Positions 53,522 to 62,990 of a stretch of 64,000 nucleotides of DNA are shown here, piece after piece. A program made the position numbers and the translations under genes. The notes below the pieces were generated by a model, which was not told where the DNA came from, searched no databases, and worked only from the letters and a program-made list of their open reading frames with translations. Numbering within the stretch: the first letter of the stretch is position 1; each line of letters begins with the position of its first letter. The stretch comes from Sinomonas cyclohexanicum (GTDB lineage Bacteria; Actinomycetota; Actinomycetes; Actinomycetales; Micrococcaceae): positions 4,340,001 through 4,404,000 of the forward strand of contig NZ_AP024525.1 of NCBI RefSeq assembly GCF_020886775.1. The letters are read 5' to 3'.

Positions 53522-54994
53522 CTAGTGCCCCTCGCTCTCGACGGCGCCGCTCTCGGGCGTGCTGCCCTCCGGCTGCTCCGCCCACCATTGAAGCAGTCGC
53601 TCGCGCGCCGTGTCGTGGGGCAGCGGGCCGTTCTCCATCCGCTCATTGAGCAGGAACTGGTAGGCCCGCCCCACGAGCGGCCCCGGCCGGATGCCCAGGA
53701 TGTCCATGATCTGGGCGCCGTCCAGGTCTGGACGGATCGCGGCCAGCTCCTCACGCTCGGCGAGCTCGGCGATGCGTTGTTCGAGGTCGTCGTAGGCGAA
53801 GGAGAGGCGGTCCGCCTTGCGCTGGTTGCGGGTCGTGACGTCCGAGCGCGTGAGCCGGTGCAGCCTTTCCAGGAGGGGCCCGGCATCCGTCACGTAGCGG
53901 CGAACGGCAGAGTCGGTCCAGCCCGCGTCTCCGTACCCATAGAACCGCATGTGCAGCTCGACGAGCCGCGCCACCGCCTTGATCGTGTCGTTGTCGAAGC
54001 GCAGCGCCTTCATGCGTTTCTTGACGATCTTCGCGCCGACCACGTCATGGTGGCGAAAGGAGACCCCGCCGCCAGGTTCGAACCGGCGCGTTGCCGGCTT
54101 GCCGGCGTCGTGCATCAGCGCCGCGAACCGCAGCACGAAATCGGGGCCGGGCACCGGCCCGTCCGGGCCCGTCTCGAGGCCGATGGCCTGCTCGAGGACC
54201 GTGAGCGAGTGCTGGTAGACGTCCTTGTGGCGGTGGTGCTCGTCCGCCTCGAGGCGGAGCGCGGGGATCTCGGGGATCACCCGCTCGGCGAGGCCCGTCT
54301 CGACGAGCAGGTCGATCCCTGCCCGCGGCGCCGCACCGTTGACGAGCTTCACGAGCTCGTCCCGCACGCGCTCGGCGGAGATGATCTCAATCCGATCGGC
54401 CATGTCCGTCATGGCCTTCTTGACCTCCGGCGCCACGCCGACTCCGAGCTGGGACGCGAACCGCGCCGCCCGCATCATCCGCAGCGGGTCGTCCGAGAAG
54501 GACAGCTCGGGGGCGCCCGGGGTGCGCAGGAGGCGGGCATGGAGGTCGGTGAGGCCGCCGAATGGATCCACGAGTTCGAGATCGGGCAGGCGCAGTGCCA
54601 TGGCATTCATGCTGAAGTCCCGGCGCTCGAGATCCGCCACGAGATCCGTGCCGAACGCGACCGCGGGCTTGCGGGAGTCGGGGTCGTACGCCTCGGCGCG
54701 GTATGTCGTGACCTCGATCTGGTGGCCGCCCTTGCGCAGGCCGATCGTGCCGTACTCCCGCCCGATGTCCCAGTGTGCGTCCGCCCAGCCCTTGATCACC
54801 GAGATGGTCTCGTCGGGGCTCGCGTCCGTGGTGAAGTCCAGATCCGGCGAGGTGCGGCCCAGGAAGAGGTCGCGCACCGGCCCGCCGACGAGGGAGAGCT
54901 CGAAGCCCGCGCCGGCAAACCGCCGTCCGAGTTCGAGGACCACGGGGTCCACCGCGAATCGCGCTTCCTGCACTGCCGTCTTGTCTGCTCCCAT
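53522..54994 (-). CDS. cca: CCA-adding tRNA nucleotidyltransferase
   Basis: 490 aa from an ATG at 54994 (MGADKTAVQEARF), with AAGGA just upstream. Longer in-frame starts would overlap the divergent NUDIX gene. Class II nucleotidyltransferase head: LVGGPVRDLFLGR, then DLD (51-53) of DxD, and ERRDFSMNAMAL. An HD domain (ALMHDAGKP, near 285) and the C-terminal RNA-binding part follow. It adds or repairs the CCA end of tRNAs. The position next to a NUDIX gene and murJ matches the pcnA-mutT4-mviN locus of M. tuberculosis. Confidence 0.95.
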   Translation of the reverse strand: MGADKTAVQEARFAVDPVVLELGRRFAGAGFELSLVGGPVRDLFLGRTSPDLDFTTDASPDETISVIKGWADAHWDIGREYGTIGLRKGGHQIEVTTYRAEAYDPDSRKPAVAFGTDLVADLERRDFSMNAMALRLPDLELVDPFGGLTDLHARLLRTPGAPELSFSDDPLRMMRAARFASQLGVGVAPEVKKAMTDMADRIEIISAERVRDELVKLVNGAAPRAGIDLLVETGLAERVIPEIPALRLEADEHHRHKDVYQHSLTVLEQAIGLETGPDGPVPGPDFVLRFAALMHDAGKPATRRFEPGGGVSFRHHDVVGAKIVKKRMKALRFDNDTIKAVARLVELHMRFYGYGDAGWTDSAVRRYVTDAGPLLERLHRLTRSDVTTRNQRKADRLSFAYDDLEQRIAELAEREELAAIRPDLDGAQIMDILGIRPGPLVGRAYQFLLNERMENGPLPHDTARERLLQWWAEQPEGSTPESGAVESEGH

Positions 54995-55085
54995 AGTCCT
55001 TAAAGCTTGGCAGATCCCGGCGCGGGCCCGTTCCACCCCCAGAGGTGCCGTCCGGGGCGGGGGCTCTTTCGTTAGAGTGGTCTGC

Positions 55086-55640
55086 ATGGTCATCCCGTTG
55101 CCGAGCGATCCTCAGAAGAGGAGGAGTGCGCCCCTGCCGTCGGCCGTCGGGCCGCACATCGCCCCGGCCGGTCATGCCTACCCCTCGTCGCTGCCCACCG
55201 TGGAGGAGGTCTCGGCCGGCGGCGTCGTCGTCGACACCTCGGATCTGAACCTGCCGGTGGCGATCATCGCGCGCCTCAACCGCGGGGGACGCCTCGAGTG
55301 GTGCCTGCCCAAGGGCCACCCGGAGGGCCGCGAATCGAACGAGCGCGCCGCCGTGCGGGAGATCAACGAGGAGACGGGCATCATGGGCGAGATCCTCGCC
55401 CCGCTCGGCAGCATCGACTACTGGTTCACGGTCACGGGCCATCGGGTCCACAAGACGGTGCACCATTACCTCCTGCGCGCCACGGGCGGGCACCTGACCA
55501 TCGAGAACGACCCGGACCACGAGGCGATCGACGTCGCGTGGGTCCCCATCTCCGAGCTCGCCCGTCGCCTCTCCTTCCCGAACGAGCGCCGCATCGCGGA
55601 CCTGGCCCGCGAGGTGCTGCCCGAGCACCTGCTCGCGTGA
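55086..55640 (+). CDS. NUDIX hydrolase (MutT4-like)
   Basis: 184 aa from an ATG at 55086. The NUDIX box reads GHPEGRESNERAAVREINEE followed by TGI (near residues 80-102), with the preceding GGRLEWCLPKG strand. The N-terminal ~35 residues are basic and Pro-rich. By synteny it corresponds to mycobacterial MutT4 (Rv3908), a nucleotide-pool or diphosphate hydrolase. It is divergent from cca, and its stop codon lies seven bases before murJ. Confidence 0.92.
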   Translation: MVIPLPSDPQKRRSAPLPSAVGPHIAPAGHAYPSSLPTVEEVSAGGVVVDTSDLNLPVAIIARLNRGGRLEWCLPKGHPEGRESNERAAVREINEETGIMGEILAPLGSIDYWFTVTGHRVHKTVHHYLLRATGGHLTIENDPDHEAIDVAWVPISELARRLSFPNERRIADLAREVLPEHLLA

Positions 55641-55647
55641 GGTAGCC

Positions 55648-57600
55648 GTGGCCACGCCCAAGTCCGCACCGGTCTCCGAGGCCCGCTCGAGCGCGATCAT
55701 GGCGGCAGGCACCCTCGTCTCGAGGGCGCTCGGCTTCATCCGCTCCTGGATGCTGATCCTCGCCCTGGGCCTGGGCTCGACCGTCGCGGACACGTTCGTC
55801 AACGCGAACAACCTGCCGAACCTGATCTTCCTGCTCGTGGCCGGCGGCGTGTTCAACTCGGTCCTCGTCCCGCAGATCATCAAGGCGAGCAAGGCCGCGG
55901 ACGGGGGCGCCGACTACATCAGCCGCCTCCTGACCCTCGGCGTGCTCGTGATGCTTGTGCTGACGGCCGCCGTGACCGTGGCCGCGCCATGGGTCATGAG
56001 ACTGACCACCTCCGGATACAGCCCCCCGCAGCTCGAACTCGCCACGGTGTTCGCGTACTGGTGCCTGCCCCAGATCTTCTTCTACGGCCTCTACGCGCTC
56101 CTGACGCAGGTGCTCAATGCGCACGGGGCATTCGGTCCGGCCATGTGGGCTCCAATCGTGAACAACATCGTGGCGATCGCCGGCCTGGGCATGTTCGTGT
56201 GGATCTTCGGGGCGAACCGGGCCAACCCGCACAGCCTCGACAACTGGACCGGCGCCCACACGTTCTTCATCGCCGCGATGTCCACGATCGGCGTCGTGAT
56301 CCAGACGGCGCTCCTCTTCATCCCCGTCATGCGGCTGCGGCTCGGACTGGCGCCGCGATTCGGCTGGCGCGGGGTGGGACTCGGTGCGGCCGCGCGGCTG
56401 GGCATCTGGACGCTCGCGACCACCGCCGTGGGGCAGCTGACGTTCCTCTATGTCATGAAGATCGCGTCCCAGCCGGGCGCCGAGCGCGAGCGGCTCCAAG
56501 AGGCCGGCAACCCGCTGTGGCAGCAGGTTCCCGGCAATACCGTGCTCGAGATCGCCTCGCAGCTCTACCTGCTGCCGCACTCGATCATCGCGCTCTCCCT
56601 CGCCACGGTCCTCTTCAACCGGATGACCGAGGCCTCCCAGGCCGGGGACCGCTCCGGCGTCCGAGAGGCGCTTTCGCACGGCCTCCGGACGATGGCCGTC
56701 GCGACGGTCTTCGCCGCGCTCGCGCTGTTCGCGCTGGCCGCGCCGCTGGGCATGTTCTTTTCCGGAGGGCGCGCCTCGGACGGCGTCATGCTCGCCCAGA
56801 CCCTGAGCATCCTCGCGCTCAGCACGCCCTTCATGAGCGCGAACTTCATGATGGCCCGCGTCTTCTACGCCAACGAGGACGCCCGCACCCCGTTCAAGAT
56901 CCAGCTGTGGCTCGCGATCCTCAACGTGGTCGGCGCGTTCGCGATCCAGTTCCTGGCGGCGCGCTACATCATCTTCGCGATCGCCGGCCTGTACACGGTG
57001 GGCAACATCCTCTCGGTCTTCCTCAGCAGCCACTACCTCCGCCGCCTGCTAGGTCACCTCGACGGTGCGCACGTGGCCCGCTCGTACATCCGCATGGGGT
57101 ACGCAGCGACGGGCTCCGCCGTGGTGGGGGCCGCCGCCGTCGGGCTCCTCGGCGGGTACAGCCCGAGCGGGTTCATCTGGAGCTCCAACTTCGCGGCCCT
57201 CGGCGCGATCATGATCATCGCCGTGCCCATGCTGATCGTGTACTTCGTGCTTCTGCGCGTCTTCCGCGTCACCGAGCTGCGCGATCTCCTCGCGCCGATC
57301 CTGGGGCGCCTCGGCGGGCGGCTCGGCGGAGGCGCGGCCGCGCCGTCGTCCGCGGGCGCCTCCACCGCCCCCACGCACGACGGCGCCGGTGCCGCCGCCT
57401 CCCGTTCGGAGCCCGCCGAGGCCCCCATCACCGCCGCGATCACGATCTCCGACGACACGGGCATCATCCCCCGCATCTCGGGCCAGTTCGACCCGGTCAT
57501 GTACCGCGCGCGCCCCTCGGCCCCGCCCGCCGAACGGCTCCCGGGACGGCGGTCCTTCCAGGGCCCTCCGGGCCAGAATCCGCATTTCCCCGAAGACTGA
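55648..57600 (+). CDS. murJ: Lipid II flippase MurJ (MviN)
   Basis: 650 aa from a GTG at 55648. About fourteen transmembrane helices. MOP-superfamily MurJ features include SRALGFIRSWMLILALGLGS, VADTFVNANNLPNLIFLLVA, NIVAIAGLGMFVWIFGANRA, YLLPHSIIALSLATVLFNRM and SANFMMARVFYANEDARTPF. It flips lipid II to the outer face for peptidoglycan synthesis. The C-terminal ~90 residues are a polar cytoplasmic tail. In mycobacteria MviN is fused to a pseudokinase and an extracellular domain; here those are encoded by the separate next gene. The DUF6049-type gene (Rv3909 position) is absent between the NUDIX gene and murJ. Confidence 0.94.
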   Translation: MATPKSAPVSEARSSAIMAAGTLVSRALGFIRSWMLILALGLGSTVADTFVNANNLPNLIFLLVAGGVFNSVLVPQIIKASKAADGGADYISRLLTLGVLVMLVLTAAVTVAAPWVMRLTTSGYSPPQLELATVFAYWCLPQIFFYGLYALLTQVLNAHGAFGPAMWAPIVNNIVAIAGLGMFVWIFGANRANPHSLDNWTGAHTFFIAAMSTIGVVIQTALLFIPVMRLRLGLAPRFGWRGVGLGAAARLGIWTLATTAVGQLTFLYVMKIASQPGAERERLQEAGNPLWQQVPGNTVLEIASQLYLLPHSIIALSLATVLFNRMTEASQAGDRSGVREALSHGLRTMAVATVFAALALFALAAPLGMFFSGGRASDGVMLAQTLSILALSTPFMSANFMMARVFYANEDARTPFKIQLWLAILNVVGAFAIQFLAARYIIFAIAGLYTVGNILSVFLSSHYLRRLLGHLDGAHVARSYIRMGYAATGSAVVGAAAVGLLGGYSPSGFIWSSNFAALGAIMIIAVPMLIVYFVLLRVFRVTELRDLLAPILGRLGGRLGGGAAAPSSAGASTAPTHDGAGAAASRSEPAEAPITAAITISDDTGIIPRISGQFDPVMYRARPSAPPAERLPGRRSFQGPPGQNPHFPED

Positions 57601-57703
57601 GAACGGGCATGCCCCGCGACTTGACAGCCCCGTCCGCTAGGATCACTACCAGCACAAGGCGCGGCCATGGGTCGTGCCCGCGCGAACGACCAGGAGGTTT
57701 TCC

Positions 57704-59320
57704 GTGTCCCAGTCCATCGACGTCGGCACCGTGATCGGGGGACGGTACAAGGTCACGTCCTCGATCGTGACGTCCCAGGGGGGCGATCTCGTCCTCGACG
57801 GCGTGGACCAGGTCCTGAATCGGCCCGTGAGCATCCTCGTTGCCGGGCGAGCCAACGCCGACCAGCTCGCGCAGAGCGCCCGAGAAGTCGCCATGGGCGA
57901 GCGGCACGGCTCAGTCCAGGTCTTGGACCTCGGCATCAGCCATGGATCGACGTACCTCATCACGAACCACACCTCTCCCGCCGATCTGTTGGACCTGATC
58001 GTGCCGCAGGAAAGCCCCTACGTGGAGCCGTTCTTCACCGACACCCTCGGCAGCGAACTGTTCGGCGAGTCTCGCTCACACGAGCCGGAAACCTACGACG
58101 GCACTGTCGACCCCGGCCGCCCGGGCGAGTACATCCGGTACGACGAACACGAGGAACCCTCACCCCGTGAGCCGGTTCAGGGTGGCCCGACCCAAGGATT
58201 CCCCCAAGCCCGCCCCGCCCAGGCCGGGCCAACCCAAGCGGCTCCGACCCAAGCCCGGCCTGCGCAGAACGCACCTGGCCGTGTCACGGGCACAGCGGCC
58301 GGGGCGGCCGCAGCCGGGGCCGCCGCGATTCCGCCACCGCCCGCCGCGCCGCCGCGTTCGTCCCCGGGTTCGGCCGGCCCAGGTGCCGCTGGCCCTGGTC
58401 AGGTGGGGCCGGCGGCAACGGGTCCCGCCTCTGCAGGTGCTGGGGCAGCCCGAGTCACGCCGTGGCCCGCCTCACAGACCAGCCAGGCCGCGGGCCCGGC
58501 GCCCACCGCGGCTTCCCCCGTCCAGCAGAGTCAGCCCGCGGCGTCTTCACGCGAACACTGGCCGTCGCATCGCCCTGCAGCAGTCATGCCCGAGGCGGCG
58601 CGGCCCAAGCCGTCGTCGTCATCCGGGTACACCGACTACGAAGACGAGGAGTCGACGCGCCCGCGGTCCATGCCGTGGTTGGTCGGTGGGGTACTCGCGG
58701 TGGTCCTGATCGCCGCGCTCATCTTCGCCTTCACCACCCTCGGGGGGCTGTTCCAGCCCCAGCAGACGGGCACAGCGAACGGAACGCACCAGCCAACCGG
58801 GCAGTCACAGACATCGCCGAGCTCTGAAGCGAGCAACGCGCAGACCACTCCGCCGCCGGCTCCCACCGCACCGCCCGTCATCGACTCGGTGACCCGTCTG
58901 AACCCTGACGAGCTCACCTTCGCCAATTCCTTCGACAGCAAATTGCCGCTCACATTTGATGGCAATCCCGCCACGTTCTGGTCGGGAATGGAGTTCGCAC
59001 GGGAGGATTGGGGCGGATTCACCAAGAGCGTCGTCCTCGCCGTCAAGCTCAAAGACCCTGCACAGGTCAAGCAGGTGACCCTCATCCAGTCGGGCGGCTC
59101 AGGCGGCAACTTCAGCATCTACACGAACAACCAGCCGAGCCTGACTGGCGCGGCGCTTGCGGGCACCTCGTCGTTCACAGGTCCTCAGGTGATGGTTCCG
59201 GTCAGCGCATCACCGACCGCCCAGTATGTGCTGATCCAGATCAACTCGCTTCCCCGGCTCTCAGCGCCGCAGACGCAGTATCCGTTCGGACTGCGGCTCG
59301 CGGAGATCAAGGTGGAATAG
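57704..59320 (+). CDS. Membrane protein with truncated pseudokinase and extracytoplasmic beta domain
   Basis: 538 aa from a GTG at 57704 behind CAGGAGG. Residues ~1-100 resemble the N-lobe of a kinase-like fold ([29 protein letters not shown]) but lack catalytic motifs. A long Pro/Ala/Gln-rich linker (~140-320) leads to one transmembrane helix (~325-347, [20 protein letters not shown]). The outer ~130 residues ([14 protein letters not shown]... to [11 protein letters not shown]) look like the discoidin/F5-8C-type domain found at the end of mycobacterial MviN. By position and parts it is the detached second half of MviN, likely a regulator of MurJ. Confidence 0.8.
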   Translation: MSQSIDVGTVIGGRYKVTSSIVTSQGGDLVLDGVDQVLNRPVSILVAGRANADQLAQSAREVAMGERHGSVQVLDLGISHGSTYLITNHTSPADLLDLIVPQESPYVEPFFTDTLGSELFGESRSHEPETYDGTVDPGRPGEYIRYDEHEEPSPREPVQGGPTQGFPQARPAQAGPTQAAPTQARPAQNAPGRVTGTAAGAAAAGAAAIPPPPAAPPRSSPGSAGPGAAGPGQVGPAATGPASAGAGAARVTPWPASQTSQAAGPAPTAASPVQQSQPAASSREHWPSHRPAAVMPEAARPKPSSSSGYTDYEDEESTRPRSMPWLVGGVLAVVLIAALIFAFTTLGGLFQPQQTGTANGTHQPTGQSQTSPSSEASNAQTTPPPAPTAPPVIDSVTRLNPDELTFANSFDSKLPLTFDGNPATFWSGMEFAREDWGGFTKSVVLAVKLKDPAQVKQVTLIQSGGSGGNFSIYTNNQPSLTGAALAGTSSFTGPQVMVPVSASPTAQYVLIQINSLPRLSAPQTQYPFGLRLAEIKVE

Positions 59321-59336
59321 GCGCCGGTGCCTTGGG

Positions 59337-59368
59337 GAGGGGCCACGGACGAGAGTCCGTGGCCCCTC
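59337..59368 (+). terminator. Terminator after the pseudokinase gene
   Basis: Perfect 14-bp stem (GAGGGGCCACGGAC and complement) with a GAGA tetraloop, 17 bases after the stop codon. No T-run follows, as is common in high-GC actinobacteria. It separates the murJ unit from trxB. Confidence 0.75.
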
Positions 59369-59520
59369 CTGCGTCGTCCCTCACGTCGTCGCCTTCGGGG
59401 CGCCGTGCATCCCTTCGGTACCCTTGGATGAGACGGCGGCACGGAATATCGAACCTCATCGATATGTTGTGGCTGCTGACACCACCTGTTGTGACCGCCC
59501 AAGGAAGAGGTACGCATCCC

Positions 59521-60495
59521 GTGAGCACCGTTGAGACCGCCGCCGACGTCCGCGACGTCATCATCGTCGGTTCTGGACCGGCGGGGTACACCGCAGCCAT
59601 CTACACCGCCCGAGCCAACCTTAACCCGTTGATTTTCGCCGGTTCGGTCACCGCAGGTGGCGAGCTCATGAACACGACCGAGGTAGAGAACTTCCCGGGC
59701 TTCCCGGAGGGCGTCCAGGGTCCCGAGCTGATGGACAAGCTGGAGCAGCAGGCCTCGAAGTTCGGCGCGCAGATCGAATACGAGGACGTCGAGTCGGTCG
59801 AGTTGGAAGGCGAGACCAAGACCGTCACCCTGACGAACGGCGAGTCCTACAAGGCCCGTTCCGTGATCATCGCTACCGGGTCGGCCTACCGCGAACTCGG
59901 CCTTCCCAATGAGAAGCGACTCTCTGGACACGGCGTGAGCTGGTGCGCTACGTGTGACGGGTTCTTCTTCAAGGACCAGGACATCGCGGTGATCGGTGGC
60001 GGTGACTCGGCCATGGAGGAGGCACTCTTCTTGACCAAGTTCGCCCGGTCCGTCACCGTGGTCCACCGTCGTGACAGCCTTCGTGCCTCGAAGATCATGG
60101 CCGACCGTGCACTTGCCCACGAGAAGATCTCCTTTGCCTGGAACTCCGAGGTCGCGGACGTCGTCGGCGGCGAGAAGGTCAGTGCGCTCCGCCTGCGCAG
60201 CACCGTCGACGGCACCGAGTCGGAGATCCCCGTGACTGGCATCTTCGTCGCGATCGGCAACGATCCCCGCACGCAGCTCGTCAAGGACGTCCTCGACCTC
60301 ACCGCCGAGGGAACCATCGCCGTCGAGAGACGCTCCTCGAGAACCAGCCTTCCCGGGGTCTTCGCGGCGGGCGACGTCGTTGACCCCACCTATCGCCAGG
60401 CCATTACGGCAGCCGGTTCGGGTTGTGTTGCCGCACTCGACGTCGAGCATTACCTGGCCGACGTCGAGGCGCGCGCATTGGCTGCCAAGGCATAA
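59521..60495 (+). CDS. trxB: Thioredoxin reductase
   Basis: 324 aa from a GTG at 59521 ([20 protein letters not shown]); GGAAGAGG lies ten bases upstream. FAD-binding [18 protein letters not shown] (17-34), redox-active Cys pair CATC (142-145), NADPH-binding [18 protein letters not shown] and the closing FAD motif [20 protein letters not shown]. It reduces thioredoxin with NADPH; trxA follows 28 bp downstream. Codon usage here is slightly less GC-extreme than in the left part of the window. Confidence 0.97.
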   Translation: MSTVETAADVRDVIIVGSGPAGYTAAIYTARANLNPLIFAGSVTAGGELMNTTEVENFPGFPEGVQGPELMDKLEQQASKFGAQIEYEDVESVELEGETKTVTLTNGESYKARSVIIATGSAYRELGLPNEKRLSGHGVSWCATCDGFFFKDQDIAVIGGGDSAMEEALFLTKFARSVTVVHRRDSLRASKIMADRALAHEKISFAWNSEVADVVGGEKVSALRLRSTVDGTESEIPVTGIFVAIGNDPRTQLVKDVLDLTAEGTIAVERRSSRTSLPGVFAAGDVVDPTYRQAITAAGSGCVAALDVEHYLADVEARALAAKA

Positions 60496-60523
60496 TCCAA
60501 CTCAAGAGATCGGATCGCATCAG

Positions 60524-60853
60524 ATGAGCAACGCCAAGAACGTCACCGACGCCGAGTTCACCGACAAGGTGATCATGTCCGAGAAGCCCGTCATCGTCGA
60601 TTTCTGGGCTGAATGGTGCGGCCCCTGCCGCAAGCTCGGACCGATCCTCGACGACATCTCAGTCGAGTACGCCGACAAGGTCGACGTGGTCAAGGTCGAC
60701 GTCGACAACAATCCCAACATCGCTGCCGAATACGGCATCACCTCGATCCCTGCGGTCTACCTGTTTGAGAAGGGCAAGGTCACCGGCACAGTGATCGGCG
60801 CACGGCCCAAGCAGTACTTCGAGAAAGAGTGGAACGAGGTACTCGCCAAGTAG
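60524..60853 (+). CDS. trxA: Thioredoxin
   Basis: 109 aa from an ATG at 60524. The active site FWAEWCGPCRKLGPIL has Cys32 and Cys35, and the cis-Pro region reads GITSIPAVYLFEKGKV. It is the main cytosolic disulfide reductant, recycled by TrxB encoded just before. A strong intrinsic terminator follows 25 bp after the stop codon. In M. tuberculosis trxB2-trxC is followed by cwlM and the parB-parA genes; here an insertion sequence and a parS region follow. Confidence 0.97.
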   Translation: MSNAKNVTDAEFTDKVIMSEKPVIVDFWAEWCGPCRKLGPILDDISVEYADKVDVVKVDVDNNPNIAAEYGITSIPAVYLFEKGKVTGTVIGARPKQYFEKEWNEVLAK

Positions 60854-60877
60854 GCGTTGACCAGAGGTTCTCCCGAG

Positions 60878-60914
60878 GGGAGGGCGCGGCAGATGCCACG
60901 CCCTCCCTTTTCTC
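60878..60914 (+). terminator. trxA terminator (left copy)
   Basis: Stem GGGAGGGCG / CGCCCTCCC with an inner GGC-AGAT-GCC stem, followed by TTTTCTCTT, a classic intrinsic terminator 25 bp after trxA. An identical copy lies at 62769-62805 beyond the IS. Confidence 0.9.
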
Positions 60915-60968
60915 TTGAGCACTAGGTCCGCCGCCCTCATCGCCACACTCTCCTGTCAGGATCTCCCG

Positions 60969-60982
60969 GTTACACGTGAAAC
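60969..60982. other. parS-like site, one mismatch (left copy)
   Basis: GTTACACGTGAAAC differs from the parS core GTTTCACGTGAAAC at one position. It is part of the target duplication, and a second copy lies at 62860-62873. ParB may bind it weakly. Confidence 0.6.
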
Positions 60983-60998
60983 GATGCCGCTCTATAAC

Positions 60999-62765
60999 CT
61001 GAGTTTGGTCATTTGCTTAGTGCCTGAGATTTCCCGGTGGTGAGGGCGTCGATGATGGCCTGCCGGTCGGGGTCGATGTGGGGCGCGATGGTCTGGGTGG
61101 TGCCGTTGGAGGCGACGGTGGCTGAGCGCAGGGGCCTGAGCTGGCGGACGATGTTGCGGATCGCGAGGCCGGTGCGGGTCTGGGCCTCGCGGGAGACTGC
61201 GAGGGCGGTGAAGACGATGGTCAGGTGGGCCTCGATCGCGTCGCGGGTGCGGACGAACATGGGTCGCGCGGCGAGGTCGGTCTTGGACATCCGGAAGGAC
61301 TGCTCGACATGCCAGAGCTCGTGGTACGAGGCGATGACCTCGCCGGCGGGCATGAGGTGCGCGGGGATGTTGGTCACGTAGCCCTTGAGCCCGACCAGGC
61401 GGCGGGCGCGGGCCAGGGCGGCTTCGTCCAGGGTGTGCCCGTCGCCGCTGGTCTTGACGAACCGCGGGGCGCGGGCGGCCTTCTCGCCGGCGATGACCGC
61501 CCGGGCGCGGTCCTCCTGCAGTGTCAGGGTCTTGCCGTCCCGCACGGCCCGCTTGGCCGAGTAGGCCCACACGGCCCGCCAGGAGCCGGGGTGCGTCTCG
61601 GGGTCCCAGACGGGTTCGGCGCGCAGGAGCTCGTTGTTCTCGCTGCGCCGGCCGGTCCTGGGCGTGATGGTGTCGATGACCTGCGCGTCGGTGAACGCGT
61701 CGCCGTGCCAGCGGAAGTGGGAGGCCAGGTCCAGCGGGGCCTTGACGGCGCGGGAGCCGACGATGAAGCGCAGGCCCGCCTCCTCGAGCGCGGTGAGGTT
61801 GGCCGCGGAGAGCATGCCGGCGTCGGCGACCACGACCATGTCCCCGATGCCATGCCTGTCCTGGAACTGCTTCACGATCGGGATGATCGTGGTCTGCTCG
61901 GCCCTGTTGCCCTCGTAGCAGCCGATCTCCAGCGGGAACCCTTCCCGGTCCACGAGCAGGCCGACGACGATCTGCGGGTCGACCCGGCGTTCCTTGGAGT
62001 AGCCGACCTTCCGCAGCCCGTCTTCCTTCTCGGCCTCGAAGTACAGGGTCGTCACGTCGTACAGGCACAGCGAGACATCGCCGCTGGCCGCGGCGTGCTC
62101 GAAGCACGCCCTGGCGATCTGGTCCCGGTAGCTGCCCCTGTGCGCGCGGGACAGGGTGCGCCGCATCGTCTTCTCGCTCGCCGGGCGCACGCCCAGGTCG
62201 CCCAGCACGCGGGCGGTGTCCAGGATGGAGGTCGGCTCCACGATCCGGGCGACCACCAGGTCCCGGAACACCTCGTCGGCGAGGGCGTCGAAGCCGAGGT
62301 CGTCGAACACCGCCGCGAGCGTGTCGAAGAGGACCCGTGAGGCGGTGGCGACCACCCGTGGCGGGGCAACCGCCGATCGCCCTGGCACCGGTGTCCCCGG
62401 GTTCTCGAAGAGCGCCGGCTCCCCGGGCGGGCCGATCAGTGCAGTCCTGGGCGCAGCAGGGGCCAGGCCCAAGTCGAGCTCGCCCTGGCCGGGGTCGTCC
62501 AGCAGCTCCCGCGCCCGCTCGACCAGGAGCCCGAGCTCAGCCTCGGTATGGGCCGAGCCGACGTGGGCCACGATCCGCCGCCGCCCGTCGACGGACTCGG
62601 CGATCTGCACGGCCGTCGCCCCGGAGGCCGTCCGAACCCGCCGAATCCATGCCACAGCCACCACAGTAGAGCACCAATTAGTGCCTCAGAACCGCTCCCG
62701 CGACAGCGTTACCGCAGGTCAGCAGGCAGTCCTCTCGAAACCGACCGCAAAGTGACCAAACTCAG
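60999..62765 (-). mobile_element. IS1634-family insertion sequence (1767 bp)
   Basis: Ends are 13-bp perfect inverted repeats, CTGAGTTTGGTCA at 60999-61011 and its complement at 62753-62765. A single transposase gene fills the element, and its stop codon (61009-61011) lies inside the left inverted repeat. It is flanked by a 124-bp direct duplication. IS1634 and IS1549 are known for long, variable target duplications, which supports the family call. Intact ends, an intact gene and identical duplications indicate a recent insertion. Confidence 0.95.
61009..62664 (-). CDS. IS1634-family (IS4 superfamily) DDE transposase
   Basis: 551 aa, full length. DDE catalytic residues fit: Asp in SLCLYDVTTLYFEAEKEDG, Asp in DMVVVADAGMLSAANLTALE, and Glu in the YREK-like block YHELWHVEQSFRMSKTDLA. 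Also typical are KVGYSKERRVDPQIVVGLLV and GFPLEIGCYEGNRAEQTTII. It carries out cut-and-paste movement of the element. No frameshift is seen, so it should be active. Confidence 0.96.
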   Translation of the reverse strand: MVAVAWIRRVRTASGATAVQIAESVDGRRRIVAHVGSAHTEAELGLLVERARELLDDPGQGELDLGLAPAAPRTALIGPPGEPALFENPGTPVPGRSAVAPPRVVATASRVLFDTLAAVFDDLGFDALADEVFRDLVVARIVEPTSILDTARVLGDLGVRPASEKTMRRTLSRAHRGSYRDQIARACFEHAAASGDVSLCLYDVTTLYFEAEKEDGLRKVGYSKERRVDPQIVVGLLVDREGFPLEIGCYEGNRAEQTTIIPIVKQFQDRHGIGDMVVVADAGMLSAANLTALEEAGLRFIVGSRAVKAPLDLASHFRWHGDAFTDAQVIDTITPRTGRRSENNELLRAEPVWDPETHPGSWRAVWAYSAKRAVRDGKTLTLQEDRARAVIAGEKAARAPRFVKTSGDGHTLDEAALARARRLVGLKGYVTNIPAHLMPAGEVIASYHELWHVEQSFRMSKTDLAARPMFVRTRDAIEAHLTIVFTALAVSREAQTRTGLAIRNIVRQLRPLRSATVASNGTTQTIAPHIDPDRQAIIDALTTGKSQALSK

Positions 62766-62889
62766 GAGGGGAGGGCGCGGCAGATGCCACGCCCTCCCTT
62801 TTCTCTTGAGCACTAGGTCCGCCGCCCTCATCGCCACACTCTCCTGTCAGGATCTCCCGGTTACACGTGAAACGATGCCGCTCTATAAC
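62766..62889. repeat. Right copy of 124-bp target-site duplication
   Basis: Perfect copy of 60875-60998. It carries a second trxA terminator (62769-62805) now separated from any gene, and a second near-parS site at 62860-62873. Joining the sequence after 60998 to 62890 restores the original locus. Confidence 0.93.
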
Positions 62890-62976
62890 GCCGGCACGAA
62901 ACGTGCAGGCCTGGCACTCCCGATTGCTGGATTCCTCTCTGCTTTCTGACGTTCGCCTGTGGTGCCGTCGCTCGCG

Positions 62977-62990
62977 GTTTCACGTGAAAC
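62977..62990. other. parS site 1
   Basis: GTTTCACGTGAAAC, a perfect parS core, within a longer 22-bp palindrome (62973-62994). ParB loads at such sites near the replication origin to drive chromosome segregation. Location after trxA fits the usual actinobacterial origin region. Confidence 0.95.

Larger units (their letters stand above)
60875..60998. repeat. Left copy of 124-bp target-site duplication
   Basis: Identical over all 124 bases to 62766-62889. The two copies directly flank the IS ends, so they are a target duplication created on insertion. It contains the trxA terminator and a near-parS site. Confidence 0.93.

Noticed and set aside
54070-54090. GGTTCGAACC, resembling a tRNA T-loop
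   Set aside because: It lies inside the cca coding sequence, and no acceptor or anticodon stem can be built around it. No tRNA gene was found in the window.
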